NCBI RefSeq assembly: GCF_005239135.1
Contig: NZ_QKNX01000001.1
Coordinates: 682,001-746,000 of the forward strand
Reading direction: 5' to 3'
Origin: Natronomonas salsuginis
GTDB taxonomy: Archaea > Halobacteriota > Halobacteria > Halobacteriales > Haloarculaceae
Length of the DNA: 64,000 nt
Shown here piece by piece: positions 24,657 to 33,170 of this stretch. The notes beneath the pieces are model-generated. The model saw nothing but the letters and a program-made list of their open reading frames with translations. It had not been told where the DNA came from and searched no databases. Every line of letters begins with the position of its first letter. Position 1 is the first letter of the stretch. The position numbers were made by a program, and so were the translations under genes.

Positions 24657-24774
24657 CTCACGCACGAGCGCTCTAAGAGTGGCTCAACGCGACAGTAATG
24701 GGATGTTGTATTGTGGAGTAGTTGAATAACTATGCAAACTCTTAAGTTGGTCTGGTGAATACTGGGTAGTACAG

Positions 24775-25974
24775 ATGGACATAGAAGCGATGGACTTCCC
24801 GACCCCCGAATCGAACGTCGAATCGATCACGCCGGAATCACTCAAGGCACGCATCGATCGCGGCGAGGACGTGACGGTCCTCGATGCGCGCATGGCGGGC
24901 GACTACGAGGAGTGGCGAATCGACGGCGAGACCGTCGAGTCTATCAACGTTCCGTACTTCGAATTCCTCGACGAGGAGATCGATGATGACGTGCTCGCAT
25001 CGATACCCGACGACGAGCACGTGACCGTTCTTTGTGCGAAAGGCGGCGCGAGCGAATACGTCGCGGGTGCGCTTGCGGACCGAGGATACGACGTCGATCA
25101 CCTCGAGGAAGGCATGAACGGCTGGGCGTCGATCTACGAGGCCCACGAGGTCTCCGAGTACGACGGTAGTGGGACGCTCCTGCAGTACCAACGCCCCTCG
25201 AGCGGCTGTCTCGGCTACCTCGTCTACGACGATGACGAGGCCGCTGTGATCGATCCGCTTCGAGCGTTCACCGACCGCTATCTCGCGGACGCCGAGGAAC
25301 TCGGCGTCGAGCTCAAATACGCCTTCGACACCCACATTCACGCCGACCACATCTCCGGACTTCGCAATCTCGGTGCAGCGGGCGTCGAAGCGGTCCTCCC
25401 CGAAGCCGCCGCCGATCGAGGCGTCACCTACGCGGACGATGTCACGCTGACGACCGACGGCGACACCTTCGAAGTCGGCGACGCGACCATCGAGACGGTG
25501 TTCACCCCCGGACACACGACCGGGATGACCTCCTACCTCGTCGACGGATCGTTACTCGCGACCGGCGACGGCCTCTTCATCGAGAGCGTCGCTCGTCCTG
25601 ACCTTGAAGACGGCGACGAGGGCGCACCCGACGCGGCGCGCATGCTGTACGACTCCCTGCAGAATCGCGTCCTCACTCTCGACGACGACGTGCTCGTCGG
25701 CGGTGCCCACTTCAGCGACGCCGCAAAAGCGGCCGAAGACGGTACCTACACGGCACCGATTGGCGAGCTGAAGTCACGGATGGATGCGCTCTCGATGGAC
25801 GAAGCGGACTTCGTCGAACTGGTACTCTCGGATATGCCGCCCCGCCCGGCCAACTACGTGAACATCATCGCGACCAACCTCGGCCAAGAGGAGATCGACG
25901 ACGAGGAAGCGTTCACGCTCGAGTTGGGGCCGAACAACTGCGCCGCAAGCCAGGATGCGCTCACGAGTGACTGA
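24775..25974 (+). CDS. Rhodanese-metallo-beta-lactamase fusion (persulfide dioxygenase-like)
   Basis: The 399 residues join an N-terminal rhodanese domain (about 15-125, active cysteine Cys87 in VLCAKGGASEY) to a metallo-beta-lactamase domain (about 140-380). The metal motif is THIHADH (His187, His189, Asp191, His192), with His247 in TPGHTTG and Asp265. Such fusions oxidise glutathione-like persulfides to sulfite or move sulfane sulfur. Haloarchaea use gamma-glutamylcysteine rather than glutathione, so that thiol may be the carrier. TATA-like ctcttaagtt lies some 30 nt before the ATG. Confidence 0.9.
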   Translation: MDIEAMDFPTPESNVESITPESLKARIDRGEDVTVLDARMAGDYEEWRIDGETVESINVPYFEFLDEEIDDDVLASIPDDEHVTVLCAKGGASEYVAGALADRGYDVDHLEEGMNGWASIYEAHEVSEYDGSGTLLQYQRPSSGCLGYLVYDDDEAAVIDPLRAFTDRYLADAEELGVELKYAFDTHIHADHISGLRNLGAAGVEAVLPEAAADRGVTYADDVTLTTDGDTFEVGDATIETVFTPGHTTGMTSYLVDGSLLATGDGLFIESVARPDLEDGDEGAPDAARMLYDSLQNRVLTLDDDVLVGGAHFSDAAKAAEDGTYTAPIGELKSRMDALSMDEADFVELVLSDMPPRPANYVNIIATNLGQEEIDDEEAFTLELGPNNCAASQDALTSD

Positions 25975-26013
25975 GGGCGCGATACCGATGACGGCTAAGA
26001 TGGGTGCACATCG

Positions 26014-26526
26014 ATGATCACGCAACTCCTCGGATCCGGGGCGGTCGAGACGCTGTTTCCGAACGGGATCTACCGCTACGCTGTCGGCGGGATCCTCGTC
26101 GGTGCAGCGACCGCGTTGATCTACTTCGGCACCGGGATCGCTGCCGGGGCGAGCACGTTTCTCGAATCGACGCTGTCGTACGTTTCGGATCAAGAGCGGT
26201 TCCAGCAGTATCGACCGTCCCGCGATTGGCGGGTCGTGTTCACGATCGGTATCATTGGCGGCGCGGCGATCTACGCCCTGATCTATCAGGGTGAGCCGTG
26301 GTCGCTGACGGGCAGCGCGTGGGTCACCGAGATACAGCCGTGGCGGCTGTTCTTCGGCGGGATCCTCGTCGGCATCGGAACCCGGATCGGGAAGGGGTGT
26401 ACGTCCGGTCACGGGATCTGCGGCGTCGGATCGGTCTCTCGAACCTCGCTAGTCGGGGTCGCGACCTTCCTGATCGTCGCGATTATCACCGCGAACCTCG
26501 TCGCGGCCGCGGGGGTGACGCCATGA
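26014..26526 (+). CDS. YeeE/YedE family thiosulfate-type transporter, N-terminal half protein
   Basis: Membrane protein of 170 residues with about four helices. It carries the family motif GIGTRIGKGCTSGHGICGVG near residues 121-138, with Cys129 and Cys136. In the bacterial relative TsuA, membrane cysteines in such motifs bind thiosulfate for uptake. Haloarchaea often encode the two repeats as separate polypeptides, as here. The stop overlaps the start of the second half by ATGA, so a heterodimer is likely. Confidence 0.88.
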   Translation: MITQLLGSGAVETLFPNGIYRYAVGGILVGAATALIYFGTGIAAGASTFLESTLSYVSDQERFQQYRPSRDWRVVFTIGIIGGAAIYALIYQGEPWSLTGSAWVTEIQPWRLFFGGILVGIGTRIGKGCTSGHGICGVGSVSRTSLVGVATFLIVAIITANLVAAAGVTP

Positions 26527-26984
26527 CATCCGATCGCAATCCGCTGTTCATGCTGTTGATCCTCGTCGGCGGGCTGATCTTCGGGTTCGGACTCGGATTT
26601 AGCCACATGGCGCGTCCGGAGGTCGTCATCAACTTCCTGACGTTCGAGGACTTCGGCCTGCTGTTCGTGATGTTCGGCGGTTCGATCGTCGCCGGAATCG
26701 CTTTCTGGACCCTCCCGCGGCTTCGGGACAGTGCGCCGCTGACCGGCAAACCGTACGGACGCCGGCTGAAGCCGTTCGACCGGAACGTCCTGATCGGCGG
26801 GTCGGTCTTCGGCGTCGGTTGGGGACTGGCGGGAATCTGCCCCGGCGCGGCCTACGCCAGCCTCGGCGTCGGCAACTGGGTGATCCTCTACGCGATCGGC
26901 GGGATGTTCCTCGGTGCGTACGCCCAGGGCGTCTGGCGGAGCCGGAACGTGACCACGAACGCCGCCGTTCCAAGCGACGACTGA
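26523..26984 (+). CDS. YeeE/YedE family thiosulfate-type transporter, C-terminal half protein
   Basis: Partner of the preceding gene, 153 residues and about four helices. It reads GGLIFGFGLGFSHMARPEVV at the start and has the second repeat motif VFGVGWGLAGICPGAAYASLG with Cys106. The two halves together equal one full-length YeeE/YedE protein. The 4-base overlap speaks against a frameshift because each half has its own start and complete ends, and the split form is seen in other haloarchaea. Confidence 0.88.
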   Translation: MTSDRNPLFMLLILVGGLIFGFGLGFSHMARPEVVINFLTFEDFGLLFVMFGGSIVAGIAFWTLPRLRDSAPLTGKPYGRRLKPFDRNVLIGGSVFGVGWGLAGICPGAAYASLGVGNWVILYAIGGMFLGAYAQGVWRSRNVTTNAAVPSDD

Positions 26985-27007
26985 CAGCGAACATCTTCAT
27001 TTTCGAC

Positions 27008-27127
27008 ATGAGTAGCGAGAGACGAGCGTCTATGCCACCGGTCGATAGCGGCGGTGAGGTCACGGACACGGGACCCGCCGACGAACACGTCCGCTCATAC
27101 TGTGGCGGGAGGGGCCGTACCGAATGA
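27008..27127 (+). CDS. Possible 39-residue leader peptide before the PiT/CysP-like gene
   Basis: The frame starts MSSERRASMPPVDSGGEV and ends YCGGRGRTE. Its TGA overlaps the ATG of the permease gene (ATGA), as true coupled genes do here. It fills most of the 139-bp gap after the YeeE pair. No homologue comes to mind, and the composition is only weakly acidic, so chance is quite possible. Confidence 0.25.
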   Translation: MSSERRASMPPVDSGGEVTDTGPADEHVRSYCGGRGRTE

Positions 27128-28290
27128 CGGGGTTCATCCTCCCGTTTGCAATCGCCCTCGTCGCCAGCGCGTTCATGGCGTGGGCGCTCGGCGCCGGTTC
27201 CAGCGGTTCGACGCCGTTCGCTCCGGCCGTCGGCGCGAACGCGATCTCGATCATGCGCGCGGCGTTTCTCGTCGGCTTTCTCGGGTTCGCCGGCGCGAGC
27301 CTACAGGGGGCGAGCGTCTCCGAAGCGGTCGGCAGCGAGTTGATCGTCGGGCTGACACTCCCGACCGTCGCGGTGATCGTCGTGTTGGTGACCGCCGCCG
27401 GGTTGATGGCCATCGGCATCGTGACCGGCTACCCGATAGCGACCGCCTTCACCGTCACGGGGGTCGTCATCGGGTCCGGGCTCGCGCTCGGCGGCGATCC
27501 AGCGTGGGAGAAGTACGCCGAGATCGCGACGATGTGGCTGCTCGCTCCCATCGTCGGCGGCGGACTCGCGTTCGGGATCGCACGTATTCTCCCGAGAGAC
27601 GACGTTCCAGAGCGGTTCAGCGTTCCGATACTCGCGGCCGCCGTCGGCGCGATTGTCGTCAACGTCGAGTTCGCGCTGCTCGCGTCCGGCGAGGAGATGG
27701 CGTCGGTGGCCGCCACCGTCGGGACCGCGTTTCCAACGCCGTGGATCGGTTGGATCGTGGTTACGAGTGCGGCCGCGGGCGTCGCGCTCGCGGTCGTTTA
27801 CTGGCGCATCGCCGTCGCCATCGACAACGGACTCCGGTCGTTTTTGCTCGTCCTCGGCGGTCTCGTCGCCTTTTCGGCTGGCGCGAGCCAGGTTGGACTC
27901 GCCGTCGGACCGCTCGTGCCGTTGGTCGACGGGACGATGATCACGGTGACGGCGCTCGCGACCGGCGGCGGTGTTGGGTTGCTCCTCGGCTCGTGGACCG
28001 CCGCCCCGCGGATGATCAAGGCGGTCGCACAGGATTACGCGTCGCTCGGACCGCGTCGGTCAATCGCGGCGCTGTTTCCCTCGTTCGCCATCGCTCAGGT
28101 CGCCGTCCTGTACGGGATCCCCGTCTCGTTCAACCAGATCGTCGTGAGCGCGATCGTCGGTGCCGGCGTCGCCGTCGGCGGCTCCGACGTCATCGGCAAG
28201 CGAAAGATCGGCGTCACCGTCGGCGCGTGGATCGGTTCGTTCCTCCTCGCGTTCGCGATCGGATACGGCGTGTTGAGCGTCTACCCGTGA
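27124..28290 (+). CDS. PiT-family permease, possibly for sulfate or thiosulfate (CysP-like)
   Basis: 388 residues with about ten membrane helices in two inverted repeats. The PiT signature is present in altered form: VGANAISIMRAA in the first repeat and GGSDVIGKRKIGVTVGAW in the second. The family includes phosphate carriers and the Bacillus sulfate permease CysP. The location next to YeeE, rhodanese-MBL, TusA and DsrE genes points to a sulfur oxyanion, but phosphate cannot be ruled out from sequence. Confidence 0.82.
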   Translation: MTGFILPFAIALVASAFMAWALGAGSSGSTPFAPAVGANAISIMRAAFLVGFLGFAGASLQGASVSEAVGSELIVGLTLPTVAVIVVLVTAAGLMAIGIVTGYPIATAFTVTGVVIGSGLALGGDPAWEKYAEIATMWLLAPIVGGGLAFGIARILPRDDVPERFSVPILAAAVGAIVVNVEFALLASGEEMASVAATVGTAFPTPWIGWIVVTSAAAGVALAVVYWRIAVAIDNGLRSFLLVLGGLVAFSAGASQVGLAVGPLVPLVDGTMITVTALATGGGVGLLLGSWTAAPRMIKAVAQDYASLGPRRSIAALFPSFAIAQVAVLYGIPVSFNQIVVSAIVGAGVAVGGSDVIGKRKIGVTVGAWIGSFLLAFAIGYGVLSVYP

Positions 28291-28330
28291 CGGCGTTCGC
28301 AGCCGACTCGACGCGCGAACCTCCGACGAG

Positions 28331-28340
28331 CATTTATATG
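28331..28340 (+). promoter_or_regulatory. TATA box of the thioredoxin gene
   Basis: catttatatg is centred about 30 nt before the ATG at 28366, as in haloarchaeal leaderless promoters. It lies after the permease stop, so the thioredoxin has its own promoter. Confidence 0.65.
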
Positions 28341-28365
28341 CGTTCGCCGCGTAGTATTGTACACA

Positions 28366-28743
28366 ATGGGCAACAGTGAGTCCGCGAAGCGACCGTCGTC
28401 GGTGGATCGGCCGGCGAGGATCACCGACGAAGACGACCTCGACGCCTTCATTTCGGGGTCAGACGTCGCGTTGGTCGAGTTCTACACGGAGGGATGTGGC
28501 ATCTGCCGGAGCATGGAGCCGGTGCTCGGTAACCTCGCCCGCGAACTCGACGCCGCAGTCGGCCTGATAAACCCCCGAGATGATCCGCCCCTCGTCGAAC
28601 GGTTCGACGTCCGGAGCGTCCCACTTTTCGTCCTCTTCGTAGACGGTTCACCGGCGGCTCGGCGCGCGGATGGATTCATCAGCGGCGACGATCTCGCGGC
28701 GTGGGTTTCGGAGAATTCGCCCACCCCAGCGTCGGGTCGATGA
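28366..28743 (+). CDS. Thioredoxin family protein
   Basis: A 125-residue thioredoxin fold with active site C44-G-I-C47 (EFYTEGCGICRSMEPVL) and the cis-proline segment RSVPLFVLFVDG. CGIC differs from classical CGPC and suggests a less reducing or specialised role. It lies directly after the sulfur transport genes, where a thiol reductant for persulfides or thiosulfate would make sense. The ATG at 28366 fits the TATA box; an in-frame TTG at 28357 is less likely. It converges on the reductase gene. Confidence 0.9.
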   Translation: MGNSESAKRPSSVDRPARITDEDDLDAFISGSDVALVEFYTEGCGICRSMEPVLGNLARELDAAVGLINPRDDPPLVERFDVRSVPLFVLFVDGSPAARRADGFISGDDLAAWVSENSPTPASGR

Positions 28744-28749
28744 ACTCAG

Positions 28750-30123
28750 TCAGTACTTCGGGTCAGCGCCGGTCAACTCGTAGAGATCGTCCATGAGCGA
28801 ATCCCGCCGAGACTGCCAGTTGTCAAATCCGTTGCTCGTCGTCGGATAGTCGTCGTACACCGATTTGAGTTCGGTCGCGAGGTCGTTGAGCTTTTTCAGC
28901 TCGAAGAGCGTTCCCCAGTGGCCGAACGTCTTTACCGCGGTCTTGATCTTCAGCGGCCAACTCATCGAGGCCGTTCCTTCGAGCGCCAGCGCGTCAGCGA
29001 GCTGTTGGCCCGGCATCGCGCTCACGATGTCGACGAGTTCGTCGACGTCGTAGGTGCCGCCCCAGATGTTGTACAGATCCATCGCGGCGAAGCGCTTGCC
29101 GAAGTCCGTCTGGACGCGACGGTTGTACTCCCAGAGTGCGTCCTCGTCGTCGGTCGTCCCGTCGGCGATGGCCTCCATCGCCGCCTCCGCGGCCCACGTC
29201 CCGGCCTTCGCCGCGCCCGGGATTCCGCCACCGGTACAGGGATTGACGTGTGCGGCCGCGTCGCCGACCGCCATGTAGCCCGGTGCGACCGCCGAATCGA
29301 GCGGGCGACGGGTCGGGAGGGCGGCCCCGAGTTTGTCCTTCACCGTCGCGCCCTCGAACTCCTCGCGGCTTTGGACATCGCGTTTGAGGTGTTCGACCAG
29401 CTCCATCGGCTCTTTGTTCATCTGAAAGCCCAATCCGACGTTGATTTCAGTCGGCGTGCGCGGGAAGTACCACAGATAGCCGAGCTCGGCGGTCGGTTTG
29501 AACACGATCGCGTTGTGCCAATCGACGGGATCGTCCAGTTCGATCACTTCGCGATAGGCCGAACAGAACTGCTGGTAGTTGACGTTCGTGTCGAACGTCG
29601 TCCCGTCGAAATCGGCCTTGTCCTGCAGGAGCGACAGGGATCCGGCGGCGTCGATCACCACGTCCGCTTCGTACTCGACGACCGAGCCGCGCTTCGTCGC
29701 CGTGACGCCGCGAACCGCGCCGTTTTGGACGACGTCCTGGACGACGGTCTCGTAGTGGATCTCCGCGCCGGCGCGTTCGGCCTCCTCCAAGAGCACCTCG
29801 CCGTATCGCTTTCTGTCGACGATCGCGCCGCTTCCGCCACGGAAGCCGATATCGAGGTTCTCGTTCGTCTTCGGGTTCTCGAAGCGCGCGAGCGTGATCC
29901 CCTCGTTGGTGAACGACTCCTCGCGGAGGTAGTCGAGATCGATCACGTCGGGGAACGTACTGGTTCCTTTGATCGCATCGCCACAGGCGATTCGGCCACC
30001 TTCTTCGGCTGTCTTCCGCTCGAGGACGGCCACGTCAAGGCCTTTCTGGGCCGCCGTCGCCGCGGCGAAACACCCGGATGTTCCGCCACCGACGACGACG
30101 ATGTCGTACGATTCGGGGGACAT
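28750..30123 (-). CDS. Geranylgeranyl reductase family FAD-dependent oxidoreductase
   Basis: Flavoprotein of the family that saturates geranylgeranyl chains of archaeal lipids or related isoprenoids. The 457-residue protein has the FAD-binding VVVGGGTSGCFAAATAAQKG at the start, CGDAIKG, and the late FAD motif GYMAVGDAAAHVNPCTGGGIPGAAKAG. The C-terminal helical part contacts the membrane in relatives. Haloarchaea have several paralogues with roles in lipids, menaquinone or dolichol, so the substrate is open. Confidence 0.88.
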   Translation of the reverse strand: MSPESYDIVVVGGGTSGCFAAATAAQKGLDVAVLERKTAEEGGRIACGDAIKGTSTFPDVIDLDYLREESFTNEGITLARFENPKTNENLDIGFRGGSGAIVDRKRYGEVLLEEAERAGAEIHYETVVQDVVQNGAVRGVTATKRGSVVEYEADVVIDAAGSLSLLQDKADFDGTTFDTNVNYQQFCSAYREVIELDDPVDWHNAIVFKPTAELGYLWYFPRTPTEINVGLGFQMNKEPMELVEHLKRDVQSREEFEGATVKDKLGAALPTRRPLDSAVAPGYMAVGDAAAHVNPCTGGGIPGAAKAGTWAAEAAMEAIADGTTDDEDALWEYNRRVQTDFGKRFAAMDLYNIWGGTYDVDELVDIVSAMPGQQLADALALEGTASMSWPLKIKTAVKTFGHWGTLFELKKLNDLATELKSVYDDYPTTSNGFDNWQSRRDSLMDDLYELTGADPKY

Positions 30124-30189
30124 ATTGTCGGATTACACGGTCTGGCATAAATAACCCATCCGTTATCGACGTTTCATTGTGGGGTCGAC

Positions 30190-31350
30190 TCACGGTCGGT
30201 CGCGGAGTGTCAACAGCACCGCGAGCAGACACTCGAACACCAACACGGCCACGACCGCACCGAACGCGGCTTGCCACCCGAACACGTCCGCGAGCGTCCC
30301 GACGACGACGCTTCCGAGCGCGCCAACCATCATGTAACCCGTTCGGACGAGTCCGAACCCGGTGGCCTGTTCGCTGGCACCGAGGACGTCGATGAATCGC
30401 GATTGGACCGGCGCCCCCCACGACATCGCGATCCCCACGAGTGGGATAGCTGCAAGCACGACAGCTTCCGCGCCGGCCACGAGCGATCCGTAGCCGACCA
30501 CGCCGCTTCCGAACGCGAGCGCGGCGATCCCGTCGCGGCCGAATCGATCCGAGAGCGTTCCCAAGAGCGGTTGTGTGGCCCCGTGCACGACGAAATACCC
30601 CGAAAACAGGAGGCTCGCGCCCGCCGCCGAGTATCCGTGATGCTCGATGAGAAAGGTGGGGAGGAACGACGCCGTCGCCTGCCAGGAGAACGCGCCACCG
30701 ACCGAGAGGAGCATCGTGTATCTGATCTGCGGTCGGCCGAGTAGCTCGCGGAGCGGGCCGATCTCGAGTTGCGAGCGCATTCGAACGTCGGGTCGTGCTG
30801 GCGGCGTCCGGTCGATTTGAAGCCAAAACAGCGCGAAGATCGGGATCGCGACCGCCGCGCCCAACAGTAGCGCCGGCCGCCACCCGTAGCGCACGCCGAC
30901 CGCCGCCGCCGCGACGGGCGCGACAAGTCCGGCGATTGGGGCCCCGGTCACGTGGATTCCGATCGCCCGACCCACCTGATCGAAGTGTCGGGCGAAAAAC
31001 GAGGTCGCCACACTGTAGTGCAGGCCGGCACCGGCACCGAGAACCACCGCCGTGATCGCGAACACCGGATACGAAGGCGCGAGAGCCAACAGGACGCTCG
31101 TAGAGGCGGTCAGCCCGAGTGCGGCGAGGATGACCCGACGCTCGCCGAGTCTATCGGAGAGGATGCCGCTCGGGAACTGCGAGACGGCATACGCCGCCCA
31201 CATCCCCGACAGCGCGAGGCCGACGGCCCCCTTCGAGACGGCGAAGTCAGCCGTGATCTGCGGGACGACCGGACTGATGACGAGGCGGGCGACCATCGTC
31301 GCGGTGAACGCGAGGGTGCACAGCGCCAAGGCGACGTATCGATACTGCAC
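30190..31350 (-). CDS. Major facilitator superfamily transporter
   Basis: 386 residues with twelve predicted membrane helices. The MFS loop-2/3 signature is present (SGILSDRLGERRVILAAL), and a related one in the second half (PLLGTLSDRFGRDGIAALAFG). No substrate-specific motif is recognisable; multidrug or organic-anion export is a common default for this type. Divergent from the aldo/keto reductase across about 130 bp. Confidence 0.85.
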   Translation of the reverse strand: MQYRYVALALCTLAFTATMVARLVISPVVPQITADFAVSKGAVGLALSGMWAAYAVSQFPSGILSDRLGERRVILAALGLTASTSVLLALAPSYPVFAITAVVLGAGAGLHYSVATSFFARHFDQVGRAIGIHVTGAPIAGLVAPVAAAAVGVRYGWRPALLLGAAVAIPIFALFWLQIDRTPPARPDVRMRSQLEIGPLRELLGRPQIRYTMLLSVGGAFSWQATASFLPTFLIEHHGYSAAGASLLFSGYFVVHGATQPLLGTLSDRFGRDGIAALAFGSGVVGYGSLVAGAEAVVLAAIPLVGIAMSWGAPVQSRFIDVLGASEQATGFGLVRTGYMMVGALGSVVVGTLADVFGWQAAFGAVVAVLVFECLLAVLLTLRDRP

Positions 31351-31481
31351 GACACCCCACGTTTCCCGCCCGCGAGAAACACCCTTTCGGTCCTCTCGTC
31401 ATCTCGCCGGTTTGAGTGGTCCGTTCGAACCGATCGTCCCGTATCCACAATCGTTTTCAGACCGACGGCCCCACTTTCCCT

Positions 31482-32309
31482 ATGGCAAATCAACACCGCG
31501 AGATACCCGATCGGAACGGCATGCCGGGATTCGGCCTCGGCACGTGGCAGAACGACGACCCGGACGCCTGTGCCGAGTCGGTCCGAACCGCGCTCGATAT
31601 CGGGTACCGACACGTTGATACGGCCCAGATCTACCGCAACGAGGCCGCGGTCGGTCGCGGCCTCGCCGCGGCGGACGTCGACCGCGAGGAGATCTTTTTG
31701 GCGACGAAGGTGTGGACCAACAAGCTCGCACACGACGACGTGATCGAGTCGACTGAAGAGAGCCTCGAACGCCTCGGGACCGACTACCTCGACCTGCTAT
31801 ACGTCCACTGGCCCTCCGGCGAGTACGATCCCGAGGGCACGCTGTCGGCGTTCGAACAACTCCAAGCCGACGGCCGCATCGAGCGGATCGGCGTCTCGAA
31901 CTTCGAACCGGAGCATCTCGAAGCTGCCCGCGACGCCATCGACGCGCCGATCTTTGCGAATCAGGTCGAGATGCACCCGCTGCTCCAACAACGTGAACTC
32001 CGCGAGATCTGTGCCGACGCGGGAATCGAGCTGGTCGCGTACTCGCCGCTGGCCCGCGGCGACGTCTTCGACGTCGACGTACTGTCGGAGATCGCCGACG
32101 CGAACGGCGTCAGCGAAGCGCAGGTCAGCCTCGCGTGGCTCCGCGAGAAGGCAGTGACGCCGATCCCCAAAGCGACCGGCTCCGATCACATCCGCGACAA
32201 CTGGGCATCGCTATCGCTCGAACTGAGCGACGACGAGATCGAACGCATCGATTCGATCGACACCGAGCGCCGGAAAGTCAATCCCGACTTCGGTCCGAGC
32301 GCGTGGTAG
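31482..32309 (+). CDS. Aldo/keto reductase
   Basis: NADPH-dependent carbonyl reductase of the 2,5-diketo-gluconate reductase type. The 275 residues show the complete catalytic tetrad: Asp46 and Tyr51 in HVDTAQIYRNE, Lys76 in ATKVW, and His109 in YVHWPSG. IGVSNFEPEHL and the NADP-binding IPKATGSDHIRDN are also present. A cgttttcag element about 28 nt upstream supports the ATG at 31482. The physiological substrate is unknown. Confidence 0.93.
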   Translation: MANQHREIPDRNGMPGFGLGTWQNDDPDACAESVRTALDIGYRHVDTAQIYRNEAAVGRGLAAADVDREEIFLATKVWTNKLAHDDVIESTEESLERLGTDYLDLLYVHWPSGEYDPEGTLSAFEQLQADGRIERIGVSNFEPEHLEAARDAIDAPIFANQVEMHPLLQQRELREICADAGIELVAYSPLARGDVFDVDVLSEIADANGVSEAQVSLAWLREKAVTPIPKATGSDHIRDNWASLSLELSDDEIERIDSIDTERRKVNPDFGPSAW

Positions 32310-32393
32310 CCCGCTCGAGGCGTGAGCGCGTTCGGACGATCCACCGAGTGAGGAGGCCGGAACCTATTTTTACGCCCCACGGAAGGAAGTAGT

Positions 32394-33158
32394 ATGACCG
32401 ATGGCGGCCTCATCGAGGGACTGAAGATCGACGTCGTGCGGCTCCACGAGACCTGGATGGAACTCGTCTTCCCCCGACAGCGGACGGCCGTCCATCGGGT
32501 GCTCGGCAAGTGGAAGCCTCGGACGCGGGGGGACGCGATCAAGTATCGGATCTGGGCCGCGATCGGGGTCCCGCTCGTCGCGCTGTTGTACCCGTTCTTG
32601 CTCGTCGGCTTCGCCGCGCGGTTCAACGCGCGCCGCTTCAACACGGCCACGACCCGACTCGGCGTCGTTGGCGTGGTGCTCCTCACGGCGCTGCTGTGGG
32701 GCGGACTGACGGCGCTCGCTCGCGTACGGCTCGAATTCGACGGCTTTCTCGCGGTCGGCGCAGCGAGCGCCGTCGCCGTGGTGTCGGCGGGACTGGCCGC
32801 CATCTTCACCCGCGTCGGCGGGCGCGGGACGACGGTCGTCTTCGGCTATCCGTTCGCGATGAACGCCGTCTTCCTCCCCCCGGTCGTCGCGGCGCTGTAC
32901 GATCCCTCGCTCAGCGGCGTGCTCCAACGAAGCGAGTCGCTCGCGATCTTCCTCCTCGACAACCTCCTGTACGTGTACGACGCCAACGAGTATCTCCGAG
33001 CGAACTTCAGCCTCGAAGGGATCGGCGTTGTCCTGATGTGGGTCGGCATCGCGACCCCGCTCGGGTGGTTCCTCGGATTCGTCGTCACGCTCGCCGACCT
33101 GATTCGGCCGCGATCGAACGGCAATGAGGGCGGCGGGAACGGCAGCAACGCCGAGTGA
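32394..33158 (+). CDS. Membrane protein of unknown function
   Basis: 254 residues. A soluble N-terminal segment (1-55, with ETWMELVFPRQRTAVHRVLGKWKP) is followed by about five membrane helices and a short Gly/Asn-rich tail. Tandem helices at about 90-140 and a final one near 215-240 are clear. No family motif is recognised. A ctatttttacg TATA-like element lies 25 nt before the ATG. It converges on the M42 peptidase gene. Confidence 0.7.
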   Translation: MTDGGLIEGLKIDVVRLHETWMELVFPRQRTAVHRVLGKWKPRTRGDAIKYRIWAAIGVPLVALLYPFLLVGFAARFNARRFNTATTRLGVVGVVLLTALLWGGLTALARVRLEFDGFLAVGAASAVAVVSAGLAAIFTRVGGRGTTVVFGYPFAMNAVFLPPVVAALYDPSLSGVLQRSESLAIFLLDNLLYVYDANEYLRANFSLEGIGVVLMWVGIATPLGWFLGFVVTLADLIRPRSNGNEGGGNGSNAE

Positions 33159-33170
33159 ACGGGACGGAGC

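Noticed and set aside
26014-26984. Frameshift splitting a single YeeE/YedE gene
   Set aside because: Both halves have complete ends and a clean ATGA junction, and the split form is known in this group. It is better read as two genes.
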